Shown: in pieces, positions 35,647 through 44,717 of the stretch
Layout: every line of letters starts with the position of its first letter
How positions within the stretch are numbered: position 1 is the first letter of the stretch
From: Pseudomonas viridiflava
Lineage (GTDB): Bacteria > Pseudomonadota > Gammaproteobacteria > Pseudomonadales > Pseudomonadaceae
Length of the DNA stretch: 64,000 nucleotides
Direction: 5' to 3'
Assembly: GCF_900602065.1 (NCBI RefSeq)
Contig: NZ_UWFN01000328.1
Span: 1 to 64,000 of the forward strand
The notes under the pieces: model-generated
What the model was told of the DNA's origin: nothing
The model's database searches: none
What the model saw: only the letters and a program-made list of their open reading frames with translations
Position numbers and translations under genes: made by a program

Positions 35647-36663
35647 ATGTCTTCCTTGATTCAGGCGCTCAGCGTCGCCCTCGATAACCGTCAACCGCTG
35701 CTTGCCGAGCTGCATCAGCAAGACACGGACTGTTATCGGCTGTTCCACGGCAGCCAGGAAGGCGCCAGCGGCCTGACCATCGACCGTTACGGGCCGCAGC
35801 TGCTTGTACAAAGCTTCCATACACGCCTTGAGCGTGAGGCGTTACTGGAGCTGCATGCCGCTGTGAACAGCCGCTTGGGTCTGGATTTGTTGCTGGTCTA
35901 CAACGATCGCTCCCAGGGCAACTCGCGAATTGATCGAGAAGACACCGTCTACAAGGCCGAACCGGCTGCACTGGAGGACCTGATCGGCCACGAATGGGGC
36001 CTCAATTACCGCGTGCGTGGGCGGCACGCCGGGCAGGACCCGTTACTGTTTCTCGACCTGCGTAACACCAGAGGCTGGGTCAAGCAACGCAGCAAGGGCA
36101 AAAGCGTGCTCAACCTCTTCGCCTATACCTGCGGTGTTGGCCTGAGCGCAGCCGCGGGCGGGGCGAGTGACGTGTGCAATCTGGATTTCGCGGAAGGCAA
36201 CCTCGCAGTGGGTCGGGAAAACGGCGCACTCAACCCGCAATTGCCGACCATGTCGTTCATCCAGTCCGATTACTTCCCGGCGATCCGGCAAATGGCAGGC
36301 CTGCCCATCACCCAGCGCCGCGGCCATAAACTGCCCGACTATGTGAAGCTCGAACAACGCCAATATGATCTGGTGCTGCTCGACCCACCGGCATGGGCGA
36401 AAAGCGCTTTTGGCACCGTGGACCTGCTGCGTGACTATCAAAGCCTGCTCAAGCCAGCCCTGCTGACCACGGCCGAGGGCGGCGTGCTGATCTGCTGCAA
36501 TAATCTGGCAAAGGTCAGCATGGAGGATTGGCGAGAGCAGGTCCTGCGCTGTGCAACCAAAAGCGGTCGCCCTGTTCGGGATTGGCAGGTCATGCCACCG
36601 GCTGCAGATTTCCCGTCGCTGGATAATCAGCCGCCGCTCAAGACCCTTATTCTGCAACTTTGA
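35647..36663 (+). CDS. class I SAM-dependent methyltransferase, RlmI-like
   Basis: 338-residue methyltransferase resembling rRNA large-subunit (cytosine-C5) methyltransferases of the RlmI/YccW type. The N-terminal part carries G-L-T-I-D-R-Y-G-P-Q-L-L-V-Q (PUA-to-EEHEE-like segment), then the SAM-binding motif V-L-N-L-F-A-Y-T-C-G-V-G (about 155-166), and the active-site motif D-P-P-A-W-A-K-S. I chose M-S-S-L-I-Q at 35647; the frame is open for 20 codons upstream from an ATG at 35587-35592 without a clear ribosome-binding site. Substrate unproven. Confidence 0.85.
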   Translation: MSSLIQALSVALDNRQPLLAELHQQDTDCYRLFHGSQEGASGLTIDRYGPQLLVQSFHTRLEREALLELHAAVNSRLGLDLLLVYNDRSQGNSRIDREDTVYKAEPAALEDLIGHEWGLNYRVRGRHAGQDPLLFLDLRNTRGWVKQRSKGKSVLNLFAYTCGVGLSAAAGGASDVCNLDFAEGNLAVGRENGALNPQLPTMSFIQSDYFPAIRQMAGLPITQRRGHKLPDYVKLEQRQYDLVLLDPPAWAKSAFGTVDLLRDYQSLLKPALLTTAEGGVLICCNNLAKVSMEDWREQVLRCATKSGRPVRDWQVMPPAADFPSLDNQPPLKTLILQL

Positions 36664-36784
36664 TACCGCACGAGCTTTAGGGAAATATCCCACAACATGC
36701 GGGGGCAGCGTCTTCGGAACCAGATTGGCATGCCATACTCCAAGGAGCTCCCATAAAGTCCGATAAAGAGAGACGACGCCTCAC

Positions 36785-39763
36785 ATGTCCAAAGGATTGA
36801 TACGCGCAGTTGGCACCTTACTGGTCGTTTTCGGACTCTATAGCGTTCTGGGCTTTCTGATTTTGCCCGGGGTTGGTTTGCGCATTGCCAACCAGCAACT
36901 GGCTGCCTACTCCACTGTCCCGGCGCGCCTTGAACGCATTGAATTCAATCCCTACAGCCTTGAGCTGACCTTGTGGGGCCTGACTATCGGCGCACCGGGT
37001 AAAGAGCAGGTCGGCTTCGAAAAGCTTTATACCAATCTGCAGATTGATAGCCTCTGGACCCGCGCCTTGCATCTGCAGGCCGTCGAGCTGGTCAAACCCA
37101 AGACTGAACTGCTGTTCGGCAAGGACGGCACGCTGAACCTGAGTCAGCTGTTCAAGCTGCCGCCCAGCGAGCCTGCCGCCACAGATGAACCGGCCAGCAA
37201 ACCCTTCCCGCTGCGCATCGACGAAATAAAACTGGCTGACGGTTATGTCCACTTTCAGGACATGAGGCCCAGCGAACCGATCGAGTTTCTTTACGACAAG
37301 CTGAATCTGGAGCTGAAGAACCTCAGCACCCTGCCGGAAGACAATGCGGACATGACAATGGTCGCTGCAGGACCTGATGGAGGGCAGATCGATTGGGTCG
37401 GGCGCATCAGCCTGCTACCAATCACATCTGAAGGCACGCTGAAAGTCACTGACAGCAAGATGAAGGTCTGGTGGCCCTATGTGCGCGATGCCCTGCCACT
37501 GGTGTTGAAAGATGGCACGCTGAACCTCAGCACAGCCTATTCGCTCAATCTTTCAAAAGAAACCGAGTTGAAGCTGACCAACACGTCGCTGAGCATCGCG
37601 CCGTTCGCCATCGACGCTCCGGATGGCCGACCGCTGGCGCGCCTGCAGCGTCTGGATGTCACTGACAGTTCGGTCGATCTTGCCAAACAATTAGTCACTG
37701 TCGGCAAGATCCGCAGCGCAAAGCTCGAAACGTGGGCAGCGCTGGAAGCTGACGGTCAACTGGACTGGCAAAAGCTGTTCGCCAGTCAGCCCGCCAAACC
37801 TGCTGCCAAATCAACAGCCACGTCTGCCCCCAAACCTGCGGTGGACGACAAGGCTGCACCGACAACGGCTACAGCCGACGCTCAACCACCTGCTGCCAAA
37901 CCCGCTGCGCCTTCCAAGCCATGGCAAGTACTGCTCAAAGACGTGCAGCTGCGTGACTATCAGGTTCACCTTGCTGACCGCAGCCAGAAAGAACCGGTCG
38001 CACTGGACGTGGGTCCGTTGAATCTGGATTTGCAGAATTTCGACAGCCTGAACAAATCGCCGTTTACGCTGAAACTGGATACTGGCGTCGGCAAGCAGGG
38101 CAAGATCACCGCAGCGGGCGACGTCAACCTGAACCCGGTGAGCGCAAAACTGCAGGTCACCACGAAAGATATCGATCTACGTGTTGCTCAGGCCTACATC
38201 AGCCCGTTTATTCAGCTGGAACTGCGCAGCGGTATGCTCGGCAGTGATCTGGCGGTGAACCTGAAAAGCACAGAGCCACTGGCGTTCACCATCAACGGCA
38301 AGGCGCAGGTTGAGCAGTTGCATACACTGGACACACTCAAGAAACGTGACTTCCTGAAGTGGCAAAAACTGACGCTTGAAGGTCTCAATTACGAGCACGG
38401 CGACAGCCTGAACATCGCCAAGGTCAATCTGGAACAACCCTACGCCCGCTTCATGATCAACAATGACCGGACAACCAACATCGACGACTTGCTGATCCCA
38501 CAGCCAGCGGATAAGTCTCCGGCAGCCAAGACCAGCGCCTCAGCCAGCAATTCGAAACCGCTGGGTATTCGCATCGGTGAAGTGAATATTAATGATGGCT
38601 CCGCCAACTTCGCCGACTTCAGCCTGACACCGAATTTCGCCACAGCCATTCAGCAGCTCAATGGCAAAATTGGCACTCTGGATAATCGTCAGTCGAACCC
38701 TGCCACGGTGAACGTCAACGGTAAGGTGGACCGTTATGCACCGGTCACCATCAAAGGCAGCCTGAATCCGTTTGACCCAATGGCAGCGCTGGACATCGCC
38801 ACCAGCTTCAAACGTGTGGAACTGACCACCCTGACACCCTACTCAGGCAAATTTGCGGGATATCGCATCCGCAAAGGGCGTCTGAATCTGGACCTGCATT
38901 ACAAAATCACCAAGGGCCAACTCCAGGCCGAAAACAAGGTCGTGGTGGAACAACTGGAGCTGGGTGAAAAAGTCGACAGCCCTGACGCTGTAGACCTTCC
39001 CTTGAAGCTGGCGGTGGCGCTGCTCAAGGACGTTAACGGTAGGATATCGATTGAGCTGCCCGTATCGGGAGATTTGAACAATCCGCAGTTCAGTGTCATG
39101 CCCATTGTCTGGCAGACCCTGCGTAATCTGGTCGTCCGTGCGGCAGCGGCACCGTTCAACTTCATTGGCGGGCTGGTCACCGGCGGAGGCTCTGAAGACC
39201 TGAGCAGCGTGAAGTTCGCGCCCGGTGCGACTGAATTGAGCGCCGATGCACAAAAGGCGCTGGACAAGCTTGCTGCGGCCCTCAAGGAACGCCCTACCCT
39301 GCGTCTTGAAATTGAAGGTACGAGTGCCGCCAGCAGCGACGGCCCATTCCTCGCTCAGCAGCGTCTTGAGCGCGAGTATCAATACACGTACTACAAGATC
39401 CTCCAGCGTCGCGGCGACAAGGTCCCGGCCAGAGCGGCGATGGTCGATGTCCCCGATAGCGAGAAGGTACCGATGCTTGAGGGCATTTATCGCGCACGCC
39501 TGAAAAAACAACCGCTGGCGCAGTGGACTGACCTGGGCAAAGAAGAGCGCGCCAACAAGATGCGTACCGAGATCATTCAATTCTGGAGTGGCAACGAAGT
39601 ATTGTTACGTGAGCTCGGCCAGAGTCGCGCCAGCAGCATCAAGGATTACCTCGTGGACAAGGGCAAACTCGAAGATGAGCGAGTCTATTTCGTCGACGCC
39701 AAATTGGGTCAGGCAGAAAAGGACGGCAGCGTGATCAGCCCATTGCATCTGGACAGCGAGTAA
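36785..39763 (+). CDS. DUF748/AsmA-like envelope protein with OmpA-like C-terminal region
   Basis: 992-residue envelope protein. One N-terminal membrane segment (about residues 5-30) is followed by a long periplasmic part rich in beta strands typical of DUF748 (AsmA/TamB-like repeated groove proteins, which carry lipids across the periplasm). An Ala/Pro/Lys linker lies at about 338-380. From about 800 (V-K-F-A-P-G-A-T-E-L-S-A-D-A-Q) the sequence resembles an OmpA-like peptidoglycan-binding segment. A lipid-transport role is inference from family. It is followed 4 bp later by a DUF2845 gene, so they form an operon. Confidence 0.85.
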   Translation: MSKGLIRAVGTLLVVFGLYSVLGFLILPGVGLRIANQQLAAYSTVPARLERIEFNPYSLELTLWGLTIGAPGKEQVGFEKLYTNLQIDSLWTRALHLQAVELVKPKTELLFGKDGTLNLSQLFKLPPSEPAATDEPASKPFPLRIDEIKLADGYVHFQDMRPSEPIEFLYDKLNLELKNLSTLPEDNADMTMVAAGPDGGQIDWVGRISLLPITSEGTLKVTDSKMKVWWPYVRDALPLVLKDGTLNLSTAYSLNLSKETELKLTNTSLSIAPFAIDAPDGRPLARLQRLDVTDSSVDLAKQLVTVGKIRSAKLETWAALEADGQLDWQKLFASQPAKPAAKSTATSAPKPAVDDKAAPTTATADAQPPAAKPAAPSKPWQVLLKDVQLRDYQVHLADRSQKEPVALDVGPLNLDLQNFDSLNKSPFTLKLDTGVGKQGKITAAGDVNLNPVSAKLQVTTKDIDLRVAQAYISPFIQLELRSGMLGSDLAVNLKSTEPLAFTINGKAQVEQLHTLDTLKKRDFLKWQKLTLEGLNYEHGDSLNIAKVNLEQPYARFMINNDRTTNIDDLLIPQPADKSPAAKTSASASNSKPLGIRIGEVNINDGSANFADFSLTPNFATAIQQLNGKIGTLDNRQSNPATVNVNGKVDRYAPVTIKGSLNPFDPMAALDIATSFKRVELTTLTPYSGKFAGYRIRKGRLNLDLHYKITKGQLQAENKVVVEQLELGEKVDSPDAVDLPLKLAVALLKDVNGRISIELPVSGDLNNPQFSVMPIVWQTLRNLVVRAAAAPFNFIGGLVTGGGSEDLSSVKFAPGATELSADAQKALDKLAAALKERPTLRLEIEGTSAASSDGPFLAQQRLEREYQYTYYKILQRRGDKVPARAAMVDVPDSEKVPMLEGIYRARLKKQPLAQWTDLGKEERANKMRTEIIQFWSGNEVLLRELGQSRASSIKDYLVDKGKLEDERVYFVDAKLGQAEKDGSVISPLHLDSE

Positions 39764-39767
39764 CCGT

Positions 39768-40073
39768 ATGCGCCTGTATTTGATTCCCAGCCTGGTCTTG
39801 TTGGCATTAGCCAGCGCATCTCAAGCGGCAACCCTGCGTTGTGGCAGCCAGCTCATCAGCGCCGGTGATCGCGCGTTTGAAGTGCAGCAAAAGTGTGGCG
39901 TGCCTGTAAGCCAGGAAGTCATTGGCTCCAAGGAGACCTTCAGCGGTAACTACCGCCAGTCTGAGCAGATGATGATCGAAGAATGGATCTACGGACCGGA
40001 CCACGGCATGTATCAATACCTGCGCTTTGAAGGCGGCCGGTTGGTCAGGATCGATAGCAAGCGCGGGAATTGA
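39768..40073 (+). CDS. DUF2845 domain-containing exported protein
   Basis: 101-residue protein with a signal peptide (cleavage after S-Q-A near residue 20) and the DUF2845 pattern: L-R-C-G-S-Q-L-I-S-A-G-D, K-C-G-x-P and a late W-I-Y-G-P. The two cysteines (C25 and about C43) probably form a disulfide. Function unknown. It starts 4 bp after the DUF748 gene, so a shared envelope role is plausible. Confidence 0.85.
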   Translation: MRLYLIPSLVLLALASASQAATLRCGSQLISAGDRAFEVQQKCGVPVSQEVIGSKETFSGNYRQSEQMMIEEWIYGPDHGMYQYLRFEGGRLVRIDSKRGN

Positions 40074-40126
40074 AAGACTACTGTCTCATCAAACATTAAA
40101 TAACCATCTGAATTTAAATGCTTTCT

Positions 40127-40233
40127 CTGTAGGAGTGACCGGGGTGGCGCTCCACCTTGCTCGCGATAGCGTCAGATCAGACGATATCTTGTTGATAGAT
40201 CTGCCGCTATCGCGAGCAAGCTCACTCCTACAG
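40127..40233. repeat. REPIN-like inverted repeat, family F with asymmetric left arm
   Basis: 107 bp. The right arm inverted reads CTGTAGGAGTGAGCTTGCTC...; the left arm has the same word interrupted by about 16 extra bases (CCGGGGTGGCGCTCCA) after CTGTAGGAGTGA. The extra block itself can fold (GGGGTGGCGCTCC). Confidence 0.82.
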
Positions 40234-40330
40234 GTCCCATGTTTACTGCAAAACAGAGCAGCGTCTGCACGACGGCGGGGGGGCATACAGGTGATGGATT
40301 TCAATCGATGGACTGCATTTTCAACCATAG

Positions 40331-40362
40331 AAAAAGCCCCGACGTTTCCGCCGGGGCCTTTA
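40331..40362 (-). terminator. terminator of the BON-domain gene
   Basis: AAAAAGCCCCG...CGGGGCCTTT: a GC stem with T5 on the minus strand, 105 bp beyond the gene stop; also usable on the plus strand. It separates the convergent transcription units. Confidence 0.7.
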
Positions 40363-40465
40363 ATGACCACATCCTTGTGGTCTTTCGCATGAACCTTCCT
40401 GAATCAGCGGTTACCCATCCAGGTGATCCGCCAATCCCTTCACTCGTTCAGCGATGGATGTCCGA

Positions 40466-40816
40466 TTACTCAGCTTTCAGGCCAGCAGCCGAAACGTCTT
40501 TAACACCTTTGATTTTCTTGGTGATATCAACAGCTACTTTTTTCTGAGTGTCGGTAACTTTTACGTCGGAGGACAGGGAAACCACGCCTTTGTTGGTTTC
40601 AACCTTGATGTCCGAACCTGGGATGCCTTTCTCAGTCAGCAGGTCAGCTTTGACTTTGGTGGTGATCCAGGTATCAGAAGTGTCTTCTTTCACTTCTTGA
40701 GTAGTGGTGTTGGCAGCTACAACCATTGGGGTAGCGGAAGTCTGAGCGAAGGCAGCGTTGGCCATAGTCAGAGTCAGTGCAGTAGCGGTGGCAGCAGCAA
40801 TAGCGAACTTCTTCAT
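40466..40816 (-). CDS. BON-domain periplasmic protein (OsmY-like)
   Basis: 116-residue exported protein with a signal peptide (about 1-24, A-F-A cleavage) and one BON domain (about 45-115; W-I-T-T-K-V-K-A-D-L-L, G-S-D-I-K-V-E-T-N-K-G-V-V-S-L-S). BON domains bind membranes or lipids; OsmY-like proteins respond to osmotic stress. I chose the ATG at 40816 because AGGAG lies 8 bases upstream. A candidate sigma54 promoter lies at 40882-40898. The neighbour pnp is arranged as in P. aeruginosa. Confidence 0.9.
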   Translation of the reverse strand: MKKFAIAAATATALTLTMANAAFAQTSATPMVVAANTTTQEVKEDTSDTWITTKVKADLLTEKGIPGSDIKVETNKGVVSLSSDVKVTDTQKKVAVDITKKIKGVKDVSAAGLKAE

Positions 40817-40881
40817 ACGAGTAACTCCTGTTTTTCTCAGAAACTGCGCCAGCAAGTGGCAGCAGGGTTACTGGTATATAT

Positions 40882-40898
40882 CGCAAGCGGTATGCCAA
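40882..40898 (-). promoter_or_regulatory. candidate sigma54 promoter of the BON-domain gene
   Basis: On the minus strand: TTGGCATACCGCTTGCG. GG and GC are exactly 12 bases apart and the -24 and -12 words match TGGCAy-N5-TTGCw well. The predicted start is near 40871, giving a 54-nt leader. No activator site is identified. Confidence 0.55.
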
Positions 40899-41056
40899 CA
40901 TTGAACCAGACTATAAAACCTTTAAAAACAACAAGTTATGAAAACAGCAAACTTTTGGAATCGTGCAGATTGCCCGCTCGTCGAAACTTTCGCGTGCAAG
41001 ATGCATGCTTTGATTATTACCCACAAAAGTTCCGTAACTACTTAATTAGACACATA

Positions 41057-41085
41057 AAAAAGGGATCCCGAAGGATCCCTTTTTG
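41057..41085 (-). terminator. terminator after pnp
   Basis: AAAAAGGGATCC-CGAA-GGATCCCTTTTT: a strong symmetric hairpin with T tracts on both strands, 22 bp past the pnp stop. It ends the rimP-to-pnp run. Confidence 0.92.
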
Positions 41086-41106
41086 AGCAGCTAACTGATC
41101 GACTGA

Positions 41107-43212
41107 TCAGACGCCCGATGCTTTCGCAGCAGCAACGTCTTTGATCGACAGCTTGATACGGCCACGGTTGTCGACGTCCAGTACCAGCACTTCGACTTCC
41201 TCGCCTTCTTTCAGGATGTCAGTCACTTTCTCAACGCGAGCGTCGCTCAGCATGGAGATGTGAACCAGACCGTCCTTGCCAGGCAGGATGTTGACGAATG
41301 CGCCGAAGTCGACGATGCGCTCAACCTTGCCCACGTAGATCTTGCCGATCTCGGCCTCAGCGGTGATACCCAGAACGCGCTGACGTGCTGCTTCAGCTGC
41401 TTCCTTGGTTTCGCCGAAGATCTTGATCGAGCCGTCGTCTTCGATATCGATCGAAGCTTTGGTCTCTTCACAGATCGCACGGATGGTCGCGCCGCCTTTA
41501 CCGATAACATCACGGATTTTGTCGGTGTCGATTTTCATCGCGATCATGGTCGGAGCATTTTCCGACAGCTCGGTACGCGACTGACCAATGATCTGGTTCA
41601 TCTGACCGAGGATATTCAGGCGCGCTTCCAGGGCTTGGCCCAGAGCGATTTCCATGATTTCTTCGGTGATGCCCTTGATCTTGATGTCCATCTGCAGCGC
41701 GGTAACACCTTTAGCGGTACCGGCTACTTTGAAGTCCATGTCGCCCAGGTGGTCTTCGTCACCCAGGATGTCGGTCAGGATGGCGAACTTCTCGCCCTCT
41801 TTAACCAGACCCATGGCGATACCGGCAACAGGTGCCTTCATCGGTACACCAGCGTCCATCAGCGCCAGGGAAGCACCGCAAACGGAAGCCATGGAGCTGG
41901 AACCGTTGGACTCGGTGATTTCCGAAACGATACGGATGGTGTACGGGAACACGTCAGCGGCAGGCAGCATGGCCTGAACCGAACGACGCGCCAGACGGCC
42001 GTGACCGATCTCACGACGACCAGCACCGCCCATACGACCACACTCGCCCACCGAGAACGGAGGGAAGTTGTAGTGCAGCATGAACGGGTCTTTTTTCTCG
42101 CCTTCCAGGGTATCGAGCAACTGCGCGTCACGTGCGGTACCCAGAGTTGCAACAACCAGTGCCTGAGTTTCGCCACGGGTGAACAGAGCCGAACCGTGAG
42201 TCTTCGGCAGAACGCCGACTTCGATGTTCAGCGGACGTACAGTGCGAGTGTCGCGACCATCGATACGTGGCTTGCCGTTAACGATGTTCTCACGAACGGT
42301 GCGGTATTCGATTTCACCGAACGCTGCTTTGACTTCGCTGGCAGACGGGCTGCCTTCTTCTACAGCGAGTTTGGCAACGATCTGATCTTTCAGCTCGCCC
42401 AGGCGCGCATAACGATCAGCCTTGACGGTGATGGTGTAAGCCTGGGAAATCGCGTCGCCGAACTCAGCGCGGATGGCGCTCAGCAGCGAAGTGGCTTCAG
42501 GCTTCGGCGTCCAGGCCCAGGTAGGCTTGGCAGCTTCGGCAGCCAGTTCTTTAACGGCCTTGATCACCGACTGGAATTCGTCGTGGGCGAACAGTACAGC
42601 GCCCAGCATCTGGTCTTCAGTCAGCTCTTTAGCTTCCGATTCAACCATCAGAACGGCTTCTTCGGTACCGGCGACAACCATGTCCAGGCTCGAAGCCTTG
42701 AGTTGCTCGTAAGTCGGGTTCAGCAGGTAACCGGTGCTTTCATGGAAAGCAACGCGAGCTGCGCCGATCGGGCCATCGAAAGGAATGCCGGAGATCGCCA
42801 GAGCAGCCGAAGTACCGATCATCGCAGCGACGTCCGGATCGGTTTTCTTGCTGGTGGATACGACGGTGCAGACAACCTGCACTTCGTTCATGAAGCCTTC
42901 CGGGAACAGCGGACGGATCGGACGGTCGATCAGGCGCGAGGTCAGGGTTTCTTTTTCGGAAGGACGGCCTTCACGCTTGAAGAAGCCACCAGGGATTTTA
43001 CCTGCAGCGTAGGTTTTTTCCTGGTAGTGCACGGAAAGTGGGAAGAAGCCTTTGCTTGGGTCTGCTGTCTTGGCGCCGACCACAGTCACAAGTACGGTGA
43101 CGTCGTCGTCAACGGTGACCAATACAGCACCCGAAGCTTGACGGGCAATGCGGCCAGTCTCGAGGGTTACGGTCGATTGACCGAATTGAAATTTCTTGAT
43201 TACCGGGTTCAC
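41107..43212 (-). CDS. pnp: polyribonucleotide nucleotidyltransferase (PNPase)
   Basis: 3'-5' phosphorolytic exoribonuclease and degradosome component that also extends tails. Two RNase PH-like domains (about 1-230 and 310-550) are joined by a helical linker, then a KH domain (G-K-G-G-A-T-I-R, about 567-574) and an S1 domain (V-G-K-V-E-R-I-V-D-F-G-A-F, about 625-637). Length 701 is normal. It follows rpsO, the conserved order. A 173-bp spacer holds a hairpin at about 43311-43332 that may be a processing site for autoregulation. Confidence 0.97.
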   Translation of the reverse strand: MNPVIKKFQFGQSTVTLETGRIARQASGAVLVTVDDDVTVLVTVVGAKTADPSKGFFPLSVHYQEKTYAAGKIPGGFFKREGRPSEKETLTSRLIDRPIRPLFPEGFMNEVQVVCTVVSTSKKTDPDVAAMIGTSAALAISGIPFDGPIGAARVAFHESTGYLLNPTYEQLKASSLDMVVAGTEEAVLMVESEAKELTEDQMLGAVLFAHDEFQSVIKAVKELAAEAAKPTWAWTPKPEATSLLSAIRAEFGDAISQAYTITVKADRYARLGELKDQIVAKLAVEEGSPSASEVKAAFGEIEYRTVRENIVNGKPRIDGRDTRTVRPLNIEVGVLPKTHGSALFTRGETQALVVATLGTARDAQLLDTLEGEKKDPFMLHYNFPPFSVGECGRMGGAGRREIGHGRLARRSVQAMLPAADVFPYTIRIVSEITESNGSSSMASVCGASLALMDAGVPMKAPVAGIAMGLVKEGEKFAILTDILGDEDHLGDMDFKVAGTAKGVTALQMDIKIKGITEEIMEIALGQALEARLNILGQMNQIIGQSRTELSENAPTMIAMKIDTDKIRDVIGKGGATIRAICEETKASIDIEDDGSIKIFGETKEAAEAARQRVLGITAEAEIGKIYVGKVERIVDFGAFVNILPGKDGLVHISMLSDARVEKVTDILKEGEEVEVLVLDVDNRGRIKLSIKDVAAAKASGV

Positions 43213-43385
43213 GGTTTCCTACCTTCTTTGTGGCTCTTGGGGAACTGGTTTCTTGCGAATTCTTGGGCGGTGCGGGGAATCGGCCCCACGACTGTCCAGA
43301 TACAACTAGAGGCTGGGAGCCTGCCAGCCTTACCGAAACAACCGGCAAGACAACAGCAGACAACCAACCTCTATCCGAGTCGTTA

Positions 43386-43655
43386 TTAGCGACGCAGACC
43401 CAGACGACCGATCAGGGCGCTGTAACGGCTAACGTCCTTACCTTTCAGGTAATCCAGCAGCTTACGACGCTGGTTTACCATACGGATCAGACCACGACGC
43501 GAGTGGTGATCTTTACCGTTGGCCTTGAAGTGGCCTTGCAGTTTGTTGATGTTGGCGGTCAGCAGTGCAACTTGCACTTCTGGCGAACCAGTGTCACCAA
43601 CAGCTTGCTGGTAGTCGGTTACGATCTGAGCTTTTTCTTCAACGCTGAGTGCCAT
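43386..43655 (-). CDS. rpsO: 30S ribosomal protein S15
   Basis: Primary binder of the 16S central domain and a bridge to the 50S subunit. 89 residues with the family pattern G-D-T-G-S-P-E-V-Q-V-A-L-L (about residues 22-34) and R-R-K-L-L-D-Y-L. A stem-loop (43676-43699) stands 20 bp before the start codon, where S15 autoregulation acts in other bacteria. Confidence 0.97.
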   Translation of the reverse strand: MALSVEEKAQIVTDYQQAVGDTGSPEVQVALLTANINKLQGHFKANGKDHHSRRGLIRMVNQRRKLLDYLKGKDVSRYSALIGRLGLRR

Positions 43656-43675
43656 GTGGGCAATCCTTTTATCAG

Positions 43676-43699
43676 GAAACCGTTCCGGAGAGCGGTTTC
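43676..43699 (-). promoter_or_regulatory. stem-loop in the rpsO leader
   Basis: GAAACCG (43676-43682), a 10-base loop and CGGTTTC (43693-43699). It ends just before the AAAAGGATTG ribosome-binding region. Its position fits an S15 autoregulatory element, but pairing with a pseudoknot was not tested. Confidence 0.45.
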
Positions 43700-43797
43700 A
43701 ACAGGCCAAGGGCAAACCCTTGTATTAAAAGATGAGGAATGACCGTGCCTGTTAACAGCCATCCTCTCCCGGATCATTCACATGACCCGGGGTTCGG

Positions 43798-44715
43798 TCA
43801 TTCTGACCGAATCAAACGACGTGGCGCGATCCGCCCGTCTTCGCTCACTTCACCGATACCGATGAAGCGACCATTGTGATCCTGCACCCGAACCATGCCA
43901 AATTGCGGCGCGTCCGGTGCTCTTACTGGCTGACCATGCAACCAGTAAAACGAACTGTGTTCCGAGAACTGCAATACCGGCCAGTCCTGCAAACCGCTGT
44001 CCGATGGCATCAGGAAGCGATCAACCGCTTCATTACCGCCGTCGGCGTGCACCTGCTCCAACTCTTCCAGGGTGACCGTCTGGGCCAGGCTGAAAGGTCC
44101 GGCTTGTGTACGGCGCAATTGCGCGACATAAGCACCGCAGCCCAGTTTCTCACCAATATCTTCAACCAGGGTACGTATATATGTACCTTTGCTGCAATCG
44201 ACCGAGAAGCGTGCAGTGTCTGCATCACATTCGAGCAATTCCAGGCGCGCAATAGTAACAGAACGCGGTTCGCGCTCCACTACTTCCCCGGCACGAGCGA
44301 GCTTGTAGAGCGGCTGCCCGTCACGCTTGAGCGCAGAGTACATCGGTGGTATCTGACTGATTTCACCGCGAAATTCCGGCAAAACCGCCTCGATATCGGC
44401 ACGACCAACGGTCACTGGACGCGTCTGTAAAACCTCGCCTTCGGCATCGCCGGTGGTCGTGGTCTTACCCAATTGCGCCAGTGTTTCGTAGGATTTGTCT
44501 GAATCCAGCAGGTATTGCGAGAACTTGGTGGCTTCACCGAAGCACAACGGCAGTACACCGCTGGCCAAGGGGTCGAGGCTGCCGGTGTGCCCGGCCTTCT
44601 CGGCGTTGAGCAGCCAACGCACCTTCTGCAAGGCGGCATTGGAAGTGAAGCCCAACGGCTTATCGAGCAGGATAATCCCGCTGACGTTACGACGTATGCG
44701 CTTGACCTGAGCCAC
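43798..44715 (-). CDS. truB: tRNA pseudouridine(55) synthase
   Basis: Makes the universal pseudouridine 55 in the T-loop of tRNAs and acts as a tRNA chaperone. The catalytic Asp is in H-T-G-S-L-D-P-L-A-S-G (about residue 48), and L-L-D-K-P-L-G-F-T-S precedes it. A PUA domain is at the C-terminus. Length 305. It starts with GTG, AGGA six bases upstream, 2 bp after the rbfA stop. Confidence 0.96.
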   Translation of the reverse strand: MAQVKRIRRNVSGIILLDKPLGFTSNAALQKVRWLLNAEKAGHTGSLDPLASGVLPLCFGEATKFSQYLLDSDKSYETLAQLGKTTTTGDAEGEVLQTRPVTVGRADIEAVLPEFRGEISQIPPMYSALKRDGQPLYKLARAGEVVEREPRSVTIARLELLECDADTARFSVDCSKGTYIRTLVEDIGEKLGCGAYVAQLRRTQAGPFSLAQTVTLEELEQVHADGGNEAVDRFLMPSDSGLQDWPVLQFSEHSSFYWLHGQPVRAPDAPQFGMVRVQDHNGRFIGIGEVSEDGRIAPRRLIRSE

Positions 44716-44717
44716 TC

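Noticed and set aside
41260..43389. 709-codon open frame on the plus strand
   Set aside because: Antisense to pnp; no domain and no start signal.
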